NCBI GenBank assembly: GCA_028564675.1
Contig: JAOVVO010000051.1
Span: 1-64,000, forward strand
Source of the DNA: Onchocerca lupi
Lineage: Eukaryota > Nematoda > Chromadorea > Rhabditida > Onchocercidae
Direction of reading: 5' to 3'
Length of the DNA stretch: 64,000 bases
Shown here: in pieces, positions 49,244-61,625 of the stretch
How positions within the stretch are numbered: position 1 is the stretch's first letter
Layout of the letters: every line of letters begins with the position of its first letter
Made by a program: the position numbers and the translations under genes
Notes under the pieces: model-generated
Told to the model about the DNA's origin: nothing
Databases searched by the model: none
What the model saw: the letters and a program-made list of their open reading frames with translations, nothing else

Positions 49244-51669
49244 TTATGAAGAAGTTAAACGATAAATATAATATATAGCAAAGGCGACTGCAACTGCTGC
49301 ACATGCGTATCCGATACTAGGACGACGAATCGCCATATAATACCACTTTTTACGAGCACCTTCACATTTTAAGAGGCGTGCACGCATCTCTTCTACACGC
49401 TTCTTCCTGAATCACTACAATGAAATCATTCAAAATGAATGCGACACAAAAGATTTGTAAATATATAAAAATACGAAATCATTTTTTCAAAAACTTTCCT
49501 TGATATTTAAAGAACAGATCCATTTTATAATTTTATTAGTCTCTTTACAAAAAGATTGCTTTGCATTATTTAGAAAATGCGAAATCTAAGATTTCATTGT
49601 ATTACATCAATTAAAAAGAATAAAATTAAGAATACCTTCTTGCATGTTTTGTTTCCTTATCCGTTTCATAAGAATCAGTGGAAGCTCTTTTCCGAAAAGC
49701 TAACAAATCACCACAAGATTTGGAATGCAAATCAGTAGTCATCTGGTTTGCTTGGGATCTTTCCAAGTGTGGCACTTCATCCACTTCGCCATTAATATGA
49801 TTGTTCGGCACAGTCAAAAGATCTCTTCCAAATTTATTGTTGATAAATTTTCTCTCTTCACATTTCACGTTTTTAGTAATAACTCCCTGTCTTAATGCAT
49901 CAGCAATAGTTTTCCAGCAAAACTGCAACTGTTGTGGTGTTTGAATCAATCCCATCCTTGATTTCCTCATTTCCACAACCAAGTTTGTTACATCAATCTT
50001 TTCCACATTTTGTTCAATCTATAAACTATCACTGGTTAAAATTCCGAAATCAAAGAGATAAAATCTGAATTATCCAAGACAGCAAAAGTAATACGGAAGG
50101 TGAGCAAAAAGGAAAAACATATAAGGGAGCCAAACTAACAAACCAGAGGAAATAAGTAAATGAATAAAAGAATAGGAAACTATAAAGAACTATCAGAGAA
50201 ATTTTGGAATTCACTTATCAGCAATGAAATACCATTGACAAGACTGAGTCTGCTACCACAAATGTCCCACTGCGACCAATGCCAGCTGAACAATGTACTA
50301 TGGTAGGTTCTTTTCCAGATAAAAGTCCGGTACCACGTACTTTTTGCAAAAATCCAATAAACACAGCCGTTGAATGAGGAACACCTAAACAAGAAGTTGA
50401 AGTAAAGTATTCCATTAGACAAGGAAAGCGGATTCAAATAATTTGCTTCTCCGGAAAAGCAATGAATTTTCCGACGAAAAAATAAAATAGAATTACCGAA
50501 ATCAGGCCAACTTGTGAAATGAAAATGTTTAATTATATGTGTAAATGGTTCACTAGATCCATTTTTTTCTAGCAAACCATCTTCGGTTTTTCGCAACAGT
50601 TCCAAATCTCGAATTACATAATCATCGAAATCTCGTTCTTCTTTTAAAATAACATCAAAAGAATCGAACTCGCGCAAAGGACTGCCCAAAGATGGAAAAT
50701 AATCATGGCATCTACAAGATCGGTAATTTTCATAAATTAAATAAAATAGTTATAAATTAATTCGACAATATTCAAACTGATGACAAAGGTAAAAACTAGA
50801 GTAATTTAAAAAAAACTACTCTAGTTTTTGAAATCAGAAACTTAACACTATATAATCAAAGGAAGTATAACATACTTTGGTAATCCTTTTTCGACCAGCC
50901 TGTTTAACATGATTATAAGCGTACTATTCTGCTCCCATACCATCTGCCAAAAATCGTTACTAGTTGTTGAAAGTGGCCCCTGAAATAATAAAAGGAAGTG
51001 CTTGAAATAAACACTTTAACTTCATTATGAAAATATAATTTCCTAAGTAAATAATAACCTGTGTTAAAATATAATTACGTTTGGCAGATGGAACCATTAA
51101 AGGCGAAGCGTTAATGTAATCAGATTCTTTACCATTTCCTCGCTTCAATACAACACGGCTGGTATCATCTGGAAATTAAGCTATAGGGGTAAAGTTACAA
51201 TGTAATAATAAAAGGATTGCACGACTACCGTCACATGTATGGGCTGAAAATGATATTCCAAAAAGAAAAAATTACCGATCGACAACACTGATCAGATTGT
51301 GAAGTATAATTTCCAAAAAAAAAAATTAGGAAAATGCATTCTAAAACACTTTTTTTCAAACAATTTTTTAAACACAGACATAATTTAGGACATCAACAAG
51401 AAATAACCCAACATGCTAAGACGTTCCGATAACGGTTCCTTTCAGCATTCTCCCATGAATGCGCAATCTTTGTTGTCAGTTTCAATTTCCTCTCCTGTTT
51501 GCAAGATTGTTTATCTATTTCCTGAAATCGATTAACTACTAAAAGGAATGAATTATTAAATACAGATTTTGTGAGACAAGAATTAAAAGTACGATACTTG
51601 ATAAAGAGAATTCCATGAGTGATTTTCTTCGATTTCATTATACATCTCTACAAGTTGCTCCATTGCCAT
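49244..51669 (-). CDS. PTP1B/TC-PTP-like tyrosine phosphatase with membrane anchor
   Basis: Removes phosphate from phosphotyrosine, in the PTPN1/PTPN2 group. Exons: 51669-51598, 51521-51413, 51168-51059, 50979-50876, 50711-50497, 50384-50233, 50018-49636, 49406-49244; 435 residues. Seen: 'NRYRNVLAYD' (phosphotyrosine loop), 'SDYINAS', 'TQGPLSTTSNDFWQMVWE', WPD loop WPDFG with Asp202, P-loop HCSAGIGRSGT with Cys235 and Arg241, Q-loop 'IQTPQQL'. A polar, basic linker (about 290-400) follows, then a C-terminal hydrophobic segment (about 412-430) ending 'IYYIYRLTSS', the layout of PTP1B, which anchors in the ER. The ATG is 14 nt after acceptor AATTTAG (51685). A second Met two codons on could also serve. 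Confidence 0.93.
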
Positions 51670-51684
51670 CGTCTTGATATTCAC

Positions 51685-53766
51685 CTAAATTAAAACATTC
51701 GAATATTATTTTGCTGGACAAATTTTAGATTAATCCATGCATAATCACTACAAGAACACTAATATCGAACTAATTTATGATTAAGCGTAACTGTTCTTTA
51801 TGGATTTTTCAATTATCAAAACCGAAGAACTATGTAGAAATTTCTCCTTATTATTTGATAATCGGGATTTTGCGATAAGAATTTGAAATGAACAAATAAG
51901 ATGAGATAGCAAGGTAACAAAACCAAAAATCGTCTAATGCATAATAACCGAGCAAGTAAATCATGTTTAGTACGTAGCTTCAAATATACAAATTGATTAA
52001 TAGTACGAACAACTCAAACAAGCAACATTGCATTCAGCTATATTTTGAGCTTGATTGGAAATGAAAATTGTAAAATATTTAAATATTTCATCCAGCTATG
52101 TTTCCAGTTTGAATGGAGATGAAAACTGTGAAATAGAATTAAAACTGAAAACCGTGGAATATCTAACTTCCAATTTAAATCCAAAAACTTGCCAAAAGAT
52201 CAAAGCAAATAAAAATGTATAATACATAATAGGAAATAGATATATACATGTAGCCACACACATCACAAATGCTTGAACCTTACAAATTATCTCTCTTCAG
52301 CTACAATTAATAATCCGATGGCATTTTAGATCATGCACTTTAAATGCAAAGGTGAACATGAAAACTTAACGCTGGTCATTTCCGGAAATACTGCAGAATC
52401 TCCATTATGTCTTACTACAATCTTATTAAGACAATGAATCCAGTACCACTCCAAACTCCAAATACTATCCAAGCAACACAACATACCTCAATTAATTTCT
52501 CAGTATCATACAATATACTCATTCTCCTCCCGGTATTTCGCGGCTATCACTTTGCCTATCTGTTAATGAACAACAAATTGACGATTCGAGTCATAGATGG
52601 GGAATCGTCATGAACCTGAAATTCCGAAATATGGGAGGTATTGCATGGAGCTATAGTAGTACTTAAATTTGATCGGGAACATTTCTGGATAAGTCAATTT
52701 CGGTTTGATTTCTATTTTTTTTTTCATAAGATAATCCTCAAAAAAATTAGATTCTGAAATTCTCGAAGTGATTGTCAATCAGAACAATGGAACTTTTTGT
52801 CGTTTTCATTTCTGTTCTTTTTCAGAAGTGGCCTTTTGTATTACTTTGACGTACTACGGGGAGTACGTTCTAACAACTCGGAGTAAATTTCAGTTATCGT
52901 ACAACATTTGCAAAAAAGGATTTCTTTGCTTCTGTCCGGTTAGTCTTATGCTGATTATCACTTAAAATATCTTAGAATTTTAGGAAATCTTTTTTTTTAT
53001 AGCAATTATAATTATTAGTTATAGTTAGAATTACTGTTTATCCGGAATAAAATGAGACATGCAGTTCTTGTTCTCATCTGTAAGAAATAGGAATTTCTCC
53101 TTAGTGAAATTTCAGCAAGAAGTCGTTGTATATGAATCTATTAAAAATGTTAATTAAGAAAGTGAAATGATTTCCAAGGATGAGAAGAGCTAGAATGATT
53201 ATCTGGTCATTTGGAATTTTATTTATTTTGTTATTTACCGAGTCCTAATTTGAGTATTATTTATTTTATTATTTTTGCACATCTAATGAATAATTAATGA
53301 AGTAATTAGTTCATGCCAGGTATAAAAAAATTGCTCTTGTCAAAAATTGTTCGGAGAATTTGACCCTTCTTCAAAACCCGAACCCTATATTTATTTTTGT
53401 GGCTTCTTCTTCTTTCCTAATCTCCAGTTTATCACCTCATGATTGTTCGGCCTTGGTTTGTTTATCCGTTTATCGGAGCGTTTTGGTGGTAAACATGTTC
53501 ATCCTTTGTTAGTAAACATGTTTATCCTTGTTGGTTCATTTGAAACTTTTTTTACGCTTCTTGAGTTTTGACATTTTTTGCTTATGATGAACTATCTTTC
53601 GTAATTTTCCAATATCAGTTATCCAAGAATCAAGTTTTTATAAAAAAATCGAAATTTAATGGTAGACTGATTCATGATGTTTTATAAAATTTAGTTTTCA
53701 CTGTCTTGCTGCATAAAGTATTACTATAATTTTGATGATTCTAACTATTTCCGGTAATCATTGTAG
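51685..53766. other. Divergent spacer between PTP (-) and MIC10 (+)
   Basis: About 2 kb with no recognised gene. Plus-strand ORFs at 52407-52613 and 52768-52965 show no similarity or splice context. The promoters of both neighbours are presumably here, but no motif stood out. Confidence 0.4.
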
Positions 53767-53779
53767 AAGTGTATATCAA

Positions 53780-54064
53780 ATGGTGAAGAAGTCGGAAGAT
53801 AAGCTTAATGAAACTTTCGATCGATGTCTGGCAGATACAGCATTGAAGACTGTAAGTGCTGGGATCGTTGGTTTAATAGCTGCAGCAGTATTTAAAAGAC
53901 AGTTTCCACTTTGGTTAGGCCTAGGCATGGGTTTCGGTATGGGTATTTCTAATTGCCGTCACGATATGAGAAAATCATTTATATATTCTAAACAAGATTC
54001 GGAACAGAAATCGAGTCTTACAATGATCGAAGAATCTGGAAATACCGAAGTTCAGCCTCAGTGA
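53780..54064 (+). CDS. MIC10: MICOS subunit MIC10
   Basis: Small inner mitochondrial membrane protein that bends the membrane at crista junctions. One exon, 94 residues. Seen: 'FDRCLADTALK' (human MIC10 has 'WDRCLADAVVK'), a first membrane segment 'VGLIAAAV', 'FKRQFPLWLGLGMGFGMG', with the Gly-x-Gly-x-Gly repeats needed for oligomer formation, then 'SNCRHD'. The ATG (MVKKSED) is 13 nt after an acceptor, ATTGTAG (53766). An upstream in-frame ATG at 53732 would add 16 residues but reads through that acceptor. The tail after the second membrane segment is longer than in vertebrates. Next gene on the same strand is also mitochondrial. Confidence 0.93.
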   Translation: MVKKSEDKLNETFDRCLADTALKTVSAGIVGLIAAAVFKRQFPLWLGLGMGFGMGISNCRHDMRKSFIYSKQDSEQKSSLTMIEESGNTEVQPQ

Positions 54065-54761
54065 CTATTATTTTCTAAGAATTTCATTTTCTGCTTACTG
54101 TCTCAGTAATAGCTTTCCTGCATTTGATTTATGCTAATATCGTTTGCGTAACTGTCGAATTAAGAGTTTTTATTATAAATAATACGACAAGAAGAGGCAA
54201 GTGGGGATATTAAATTTAGTCGTAAAGAGAGAATTCACCCAATTTAAGAGATCTAGTGGATTCATTATTATTTACATATTTTCTGTTATATATCAGTGTG
54301 TATTAATTATTGCTTAGGTCAAAGATTTTTAATTATTTATTTTAACAGTCCGATCAATGATTTTCATTGTTTTTTGTATGATAGAATCTAATTGTTAATA
54401 AAATTTTTTAAAGGCAATTGGTCTAAGAGACGTCTCACTGAGACCGGCGTGTTTTTTCACTGACATTAACAGTGCTTTTTCTTAAAAATTATATTTATTA
54501 TAAACTTTTCAATTATTCGAAAAGAAAATTATAAGAATCATTTTCCAACCGCCTAAGCTTTTTATTTCTAATTAAGAAAAGAATTTTCTTTCAGAACTGG
54601 AGATAATTAAATTGGGTTATCGAGAATAAATCATTTTTCCGAACGATGTAATTAAATTTTACGTACATCGGTGTGTTGCGGGATGTGTAGAATATGTAGT
54701 ACTTCCTATAATATTGACTATTCTCAGGTTTGCTCCTGGAACTTTGCTCATCAGTGTTTCC

Positions 54762-55941
54762 ATGGATGAAAAACGGGTCGATTGTCTTGATTTGTTAGCA
54801 TTTCAGGTAGCTTTTTAGCATTATTGTCTAAATCAAAATTTCGATCTTTCTATGCATGTACTTCAATACAATAACAAAAAAGCATGTGCAGAGCAAATGC
54901 AGTTAATGGTTTCAATGATGGCTTAGTGAACGTGGCTGGTACAATGTGATCAAGGAAACAGCTTCCGAGAGATTGAATTATATCCTAGTAACAATTGAGA
55001 ACTGACGAATGGTGAATTAAGACAACACTGTATCAACTTTTGCAACAATGAAAATGTTATACGAAATACTGGAGGAAATCACCGACTGTGAAACATCGCT
55101 ACAAGAATTATGAAACTATTATTCTTAATGTATAGAAAAAGAAGGGATATATAGTGTGTCAGAAGTTCGCAAAATTTTCCTTTTTTAGGTTTTATATAAA
55201 CTCTGTATAAATTTTAAGTCTGGTCTTTAAGTATTCTTCACAAGAAATCGATTGTTTTCAGGACATGTTGAATAAATTACGACAAATTGATGATAAAATA
55301 TTGTTTGAATTAAACACTGCACTGCCAAGCAAATCATTTTCTGACAATGTGGACAAGGGCGAAAAATGTCGTTCGATTTATAAGGAGGTAATAGACAAAA
55401 TACGTATTCGCAACACAAGTTTCAAAGCAATTGCTTCATTCCAAAAAAAAAGTCCCCGATACTAGCTTTTTGAGGTCTTTGTTCTATTCCTCTAATATCT
55501 TATGCTCAAGTAGAACATTCATTATTTCTTAGAATACTTCTTTAATGAAAGCTCTATCAGCTGTTAGCAAAGACACGTGAAGTACCATTTCCAGTTGTTA
55601 GCAATGAGAGTTAAAAGGATGAATTTGATACAACATTGTGTCGATGAAAATCAAGCGAACATTACCCGTTTATGGAAAGAAAAAGCCCCAATAGGAAATA
55701 TTCGCAATGCTCAAAATACTGTTAGTTTTCTGTATGCTTCCTTTCCGTTTCACTAAAACTTACATAAACATCTTTACCGATTTTGTTTCAATATCATAGG
55801 ATAACTGGAATAGTTTAACATCATGCTTGCTAAGCTTAATTTTTGTAGCTGCGAATGATCCGATCAGAAATGGACGTAGAAAACATTGTTAATGAGCAGA
55901 GTGAAAAAGTTATGCACGATCGGTGTAGGACTTTTCTATGA
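54762..55941 (+). CDS. MIX23: MIX23 (CCDC58) mitochondrial protein
   Basis: Small intermembrane-space protein linked to mitochondrial protein import. Exons: 54762-54806, 55262-55387, 55595-55720, 55849-55941; 129 residues (human 144). Seen: 'CLDLLAFQ', 'LRQIDDKILFELNTALP' (human 'MRTIDDRIVHELNTTVP'), 'CRSIYKE', 'LIQHCVDEN', 'LRMIRSEMDVENIVNEQSEKV' (split here as conserved LNVEEVVN-type block) and 'RCRTF' at the end. Cysteines are conserved in place. If the intron after 55387 is retained, the frame runs to a stop at 55465. An acceptor TTCTCAG (54727) lies 34 nt before the ATG. About 700 bp after MIC10, same strand. Confidence 0.88.
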
Positions 55942-56368
55942 TTTTATTCTTAACAATTTTTTTATGTTGAAAATATTGTTCTGTGTTGCGAAATGTAATG
56001 CATTTTTAGCTCATTAGGAATTAAATATTTTGAAAGTTAGATTTATCAAGGAAGTATTTCTAGCCATTGAGAAACAAAAATACAGTCTATGCAAGTCTAA
56101 CTGACGTAAATTTAATTTACTACTTATTACTTCTGCCATTATCCATGTGTGCAATGGTTTCACTGCATGCTTTTATCAAATAACATGAAATGCAAAATTA
56201 CGATAAATATTTACCTAACAACAACTACCATAATCGCAATTCAAGAAATTTAGCGTATATACATAATTTCTTAAGTGATACCTAAAACGCTATAAACAGT
56301 CGAAATGAATATCATTAGTGATGTTGACATTAAGCTATCATCTCTAGATATATATCCAAATATGCAAA

Positions 56369-58593
56369 TCACTGATAACTGTTCAAAGACGGAAGTGAAG
56401 GGAGTGCAAAACTTGCTTCTAATTGTCGCTGATGATCTGCAATGAACTGTAATTTCTGTGCTAATAACGAAGAACGCATTTCAGCCGTTTTGACAAGTGA
56501 TCCAGCACTCTTTAGATCACAAGATACATAAATGATTTGCAAGGTGAGATTATGTGCAGCTGCATCAGCCTTCATTGCGCTTTGTTCCCAATCTTCTGTT
56601 GGCCATCGACGAGTAGATGTTTGTGCATCTGCTCTGCAATTTTAACGAAACAAATCAAATACATAAATACCCGTAGAGTCTGTAGTTTTGATCTATAAAA
56701 CTGAAACCGCTGTATGGAAACACTAAAATTCAAGGAGAATCCCATGTATACAATTATATTTAAATTCAACGGATTCAATTTCTATACACATGGTTGTTAT
56801 TGATGATAATAAAGAACTGCTTTATGACATGTTATTATGTTTTGAAGGTAATATTCACTGGATCATCCCATAGCGCCAGATCTGATTTACATTAATAAAA
56901 TTGCAACATACATGAAAAAGTTATGTAGCTTAATTAATAGAAACAATCCGTACCAAAAAGTATTTTGATAAGAAAAAAAAAAAACCTTAGAAATCGCCGA
57001 TGTTGCTCTTCAGAGAAAATCACAGGGCCAATAGCATCCTCTTCTTTCATTTCAACTTTTGGACGTTTGACCCTCAGAACTGACTGATTTACATCATGCG
57101 CTTTCATTTTATTTTTCACATCACCATTATTACCAGATCCAGCAGAATCTGTTGAATTGGCCAAATACATTCCTGCAGCATTACTGCTTAGAGCAATACG
57201 AGCACCAGCTGAAATCGTATTTTTCGTTAAAATCATGCACTGATTGGTTTATAATCTGTATTAATTCAACATGGATCATAAAAAAGTATGGGTGAGAGCA
57301 TGTTTAATGTTTTGAAGCATCCAAACTTAACTGCTCAAAATCTTAATTTCAAATAGCATTTCTATCTCGAACATTAGGTATTAACTCGATGATAAAACAG
57401 AAAACAACATTCAGTAGACTAATATGAAGTTATCTCTTCTAAGCGATTAATTCAGACTAGTTTAAGAATGGGTGGAAAGACTATATGAATGTCTTAATAC
57501 AATTAAACACAATCGATTAAATTACAACAATGCTTTTTGACTTGTTTAAGCCTTTCAAAATAAAGAGAGATAAAGGGAAAATGAAGTATTAAGTACTAAA
57601 GATGAAAAAAAAGAAGTGCGGATCTCAACAATGAATTTAAACTAAAATGAAATTAAAAATAAAAGAGCCTGTAATTTAATGAACATTTAAGCTAAAATGG
57701 AAATATGATGAGTATGAATTTTTTTATTTCGATTTAAAGAATTTCAAGTAAGCTCAATATCGTTGTTCATTAGTTAAAGATAAGTTTTACATGAGGATTA
57801 GAGCATTTCAAATGATAGCAACAGGCATTATTAAGTACGAAACACAATCTTCTTTTGAATATTGATAAATAAGATACTAAAATGCTTACAACCTTGATAT
57901 TTTGTCGACCATAATTAAAAGACAAGAAAAAAAATCCTTTTCGAGGAAAAAAACTCTTTTTTAAAAAATGATATATATTTGAAAGCTAATAATGCAAAAA
58001 ACTAATTTATAGTAATTCAACCGACAGATTGTGATCTCTTTTCTGTCAGCAGCATAATTTGAATTAGATGATATGCCAAGATCTAGTGGATAATAATGTC
58101 CATTCTTTTATTTCGGTAATTTTCGACAACAGCCATTATAAAATCAAAAGAAATTAAATAAAGAACAAAAACCCACAAGCAGATGAGATAGGACTTTGAT
58201 TTGCGGCATTTTCAGACAGAAATTTCTCATATTCTCGCCATTCAGGAGGTTTCTCCCATTGTGACACCTCACTTTCCCGATTATAGAAGTAGCGTTTCCC
58301 AGCTGAACTATACTGCTCTGTCCACGGGCCAAACTCTTTTAATCGTGCGTTCGATGACGTTGTCGATTGTCGATCCTTAATTATGTGTTCTTAAATTCTT
58401 CAGTACAAATAATAATAGTTAACTCTTAAACTTTGAATTATAAACTGATAGGTGCTTCTCATATAATCGAAACTTCAACTCTAATTTTAAATAACAGGAT
58501 TGGAGTTTGGAGTTTTGGATAAAACTTCAACTGAAACAATTCGTTATTTCGGAAAAAAATGTTAATGAAAATCAAACAACGAAGTCCTACCAT
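56369..58593 (-). CDS. WW-domain adaptor resembling WAC
   Basis: Exons: 58593-58591 (possible, start codon alone), 58375-58177, 57208-56986, 56633-56369; about 229 residues. The WW domain is in the first large exon: 'FGPWTEQYSSAGKRYFYNRE' followed by 'SEVSQWEKPPEW', very like the WW of WAC (WW domain-containing adaptor with coiled coil), which links RNA polymerase II to histone H2B ubiquitination. The middle is low-complexity with a basic 'RVKRPKVEMKEED' segment. The C-terminus is predicted helical ('KTAEMRSSLLAQKLQFIADH'), in the place of WAC's coiled coil. Much shorter than vertebrate WAC (about 650). The start is uncertain: the codon ATG at 58593 directly abuts a donor (ATG/GTAGGA) and is in phase, but an upstream exon is possible. 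3' end convergent with MIX23. Confidence 0.75.
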
Positions 58594-59520
58594 AACTGAA
58601 TTGTCGAATGAATTGTAGGCTAGCAAAGTCTAACGAAAACCACAAAATTGAAACCGCCCATCCAAAAACGGAGAAGTTCCGAAACAATTCATCAATGAAG
58701 TGACGATGTTGGATTTTTGTGCCACATTAGAGAGTCGTGATGAAAATTGTAATCTCTACGATATTGTTAGCTTTGTGAAAGATGGAAATAATTTCAAAAT
58801 CCGAAGTGAACGTAAATTATGATCTAGTCAGTAAATGATTATAAAATAATGGATGAAAATTTACAATTGTTTCCATTTTCTCTTTAAATGATGTGATGAT
58901 TATCTCTTATTCTATCTGTTCTGATCATTCGAACGAGCATTATCTTTTCTAATAGCATCAAGATATTTTTCCAAACTTTTCCGATATTATTCCAGTCTTC
59001 TTCATTACTGAAATAATTGATCCTCTTTTTTTCATAATAGTAAATTTCCATCTCACCATTTTGCGATCATTCCCTTCTGTGGAACTATTTTATGCTGGTA
59101 TTGCTGGAGTGGAACGATATTCACAGCCTTATCTTCAAGTTTTTCACAATTTCGTATCATTACTTTCTCTTTCATTTCCATTTTTTGCTTATCTTTGTTC
59201 ATTTCATTCTTGATTTACTGCTTATTTATAGCTTCATTCAGCAAAGTTCCAGCACAGTAATGTCAAGTTTCGATATATTCAATAGTTATAAATAATCAAA
59301 TAATAAGTGAAACTATTTATTTACACCCAATTCTCCTTCATTGTTCTTCTTTCTTTCATTCCTCTTTTCCGAAGTTCGTACACAGATGTTCAATGTTGTG
59401 CTTCCTAATTAGTAGTCTTTTTTTTGTCTTACTTTGTTGCATATTCAGTCAGAAGTAGTTGCGCTGAATGCAGGTATTGCCAATGAAATATTTTTTCTTC
59501 CTTTATCATGTTATGCGATG

Positions 59521-59766
59521 TTATTTTCCTGAATCCTCCTTCGGAATTCCTCCCATCGGCGAAATATGCCATCTTGACAAATTATCGATAATTTGTTCTC
59601 GTTTGACTTGTAAGCCATTCAAATTTCTTCCATCTTTTTCATCATCTCGTCGAAAATGTATTTCATCCACATTGTTTGTACGTTGAAAAACATGGTTTGC
59701 AATCACTAATTTTCCCATCAAAAGTACCAAACTAAAGTCATTTACACTTTCATTCTCACTCTCCAT
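59521..59766 (-). CDS. Orphan ORF of 81 codons
   Basis: Reads 'MESENESVNDFSLVLLMGKL' at the start and 'PMGGIPKEDSGK' at the end. Hydrophilic, rich in Glu, Asp, Lys, Arg and Asn, with no membrane segment or signal peptide. Codon choice is mixed rather than poly-A/T driven, unlike chance ORFs nearby. I recognise no family. It could be a single-exon small gene or one exon of a larger gene; no clear splice donor follows inside the frame. Confidence 0.3.
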   Translation of the reverse strand: MESENESVNDFSLVLLMGKLVIANHVFQRTNNVDEIHFRRDDEKDGRNLNGLQVKREQIIDNLSRWHISPMGGIPKEDSGK

Positions 59767-61116
59767 CTTTCTATCGCATTTATCAAGAAGTTATTTATTA
59801 CCATTATAATATTTTTGCCAATCAATATCAATCAAACTTCAAGAATTTCTTCACTATTTTTGGATATTTCACATCATTTTTATTCATGACATCGCATAAT
59901 CTCGACCATCAGTCTCAGTCTAAATAAACATTTTTTTTTCTTTTTAGCGAGGTGCACATGGGGTCGGTAAAATCAGTGATATGATATCACTATTTAATAT
60001 TCAAGTTTGCACATAAATAACGCGGTCATTATTTTCCTATTTAATTTAATGATACATAGTTTAGATATGAAATTTCGTTAGATATCTCCAATGCTGATAT
60101 TTCTAATTTTCACTCTTCATTGATGCCGTAGCTGTAATGGCAAAAATGAGAATGAAATACTTGATACCATTAAAATGATATTCTTTCCATCGATACTGCT
60201 ATTTTCAAGTTCTTACTCTTGACCAATTTATCAGTTGTAGCATGAAGTTAAGAAGATGTATTCTATTTCGGGTGATAATGTCATAATTGAAGTTAAAAGC
60301 TTCTAATTAGTGAATTGATATTTGCTGACAGCTTTGTGTTGATAAACAGTGTCACGAATTCGTAATGGCATTTCTTAATCGCATCCTTGTTTTCCACGAC
60401 TTTTGCTTTTCGTTGTTCAGCAGTTTCTTAAATGGGATTAAAATACGTGAAATATGAATCACCTCTTTCGAATCTTCTTTTGCTTCGCCTTCTTTGGTTA
60501 AGTAGTAAGTAAATAATTAAATTTCTGAATGAATCTCCCAGTGCGCTCATCATCATGTAGAGAAGATAAATTTGAAATTTAGTAGACTAATTGGGATATG
60601 GCTAATGTCTAAAACTATGACTAATAATAATTGCAGTAAAACATCTTTTTGTTTAAAGATCAAAATGGAATTTAAAAAGTTATGAATATTTTGTTACTTT
60701 AATATGTTTATGGAAAATTGAGATTTCAGGATACTGGAAAATCATGCAATGCGCAGCAAGGAACCATATAAATAATTGTGAATGCAAAATGTAGTTAACA
60801 GCCATAAATTTTAATAAAGGTCATAGTTTGCGGCAAGTATTAGTATCTGTGTTTAGTAAAAGTAACGTTGATCTAGTATAGAGGTGACTGTTCAACTGAA
60901 TATTTACTCGATTAAATATTAATTAAATAAAGAAAGAAGAAAATACATTATTTTGCTTATTTTAATCTGAAATCTCTAAGGCATAAAACTTTATCATTCC
61001 AAATATTACAACGTTTTAATATCGTATTTTTGATAATTTATACCTGAAATAGAGAGCCTACGATCAGTTTATCAGTATTATATATCATGCTATTTCTGAT
61101 AACATTTGCGCTATGG

Positions 61117-61162
61117 CTTATTGTATTTTTCCCTTATAACTTATTGTATTTTTCCCTTATAA
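61117..61162 (+). repeat. Two perfect tandem copies of a 23-bp unit
   Basis: 61117-61139 and 61140-61162 are identical (unit begins cttattgtattttt and ends cccttataa). Confidence 0.95.
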
Positions 61163-61501
61163 ATATTTTTCACGTTATAACAAAGTGGAAAAGGATTTGT
61201 AAACGAAATTATTTAAGAACTTTAACAAGTAACCTCGCAAACAATACATTTTCATGATTATGTTAATGACAATAATAATTACTACTTTATCACATTGGTA
61301 ATAATTATAATAAAGAATAATGAATAGAGTTACATAAAATAGTTGCAGTAATAATAACGGTAATGATATTTAGAATAGCACAGTTCAGATTTTTATTTTG
61401 TTCAGAAACATTTGTAAATTTCCTCCTTTTTAACATAACAGTCAGTTTATCCAAATTATTGGGTGCAGATCAATTTTATTTACATTCTGTTATTTATGTA
61501 C

Positions 61502-61625
61502 ACTTATTAAATCGTCTGTTGTATGTTTAGAACTAATTTGTTGTTGCTATACCAGCTTTTCACTGTTTCTATCAAATTGTAATTGTAATTTTAATTCTAA
61601 ACATATAACATACGATTTAATAAGT
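61502..61625. repeat. 31-bp inverted repeat with 62-bp spacer
   Basis: 61502-61532 pairs with 61595-61625 at 29 of 31 positions (left arm begins acttattaaatcgt, right arm ends acgatttaataagt). The transcript could fold as a long stem-loop. A foldback/MITE relic is likelier than a microRNA precursor because of the wide loop. Confidence 0.85.
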
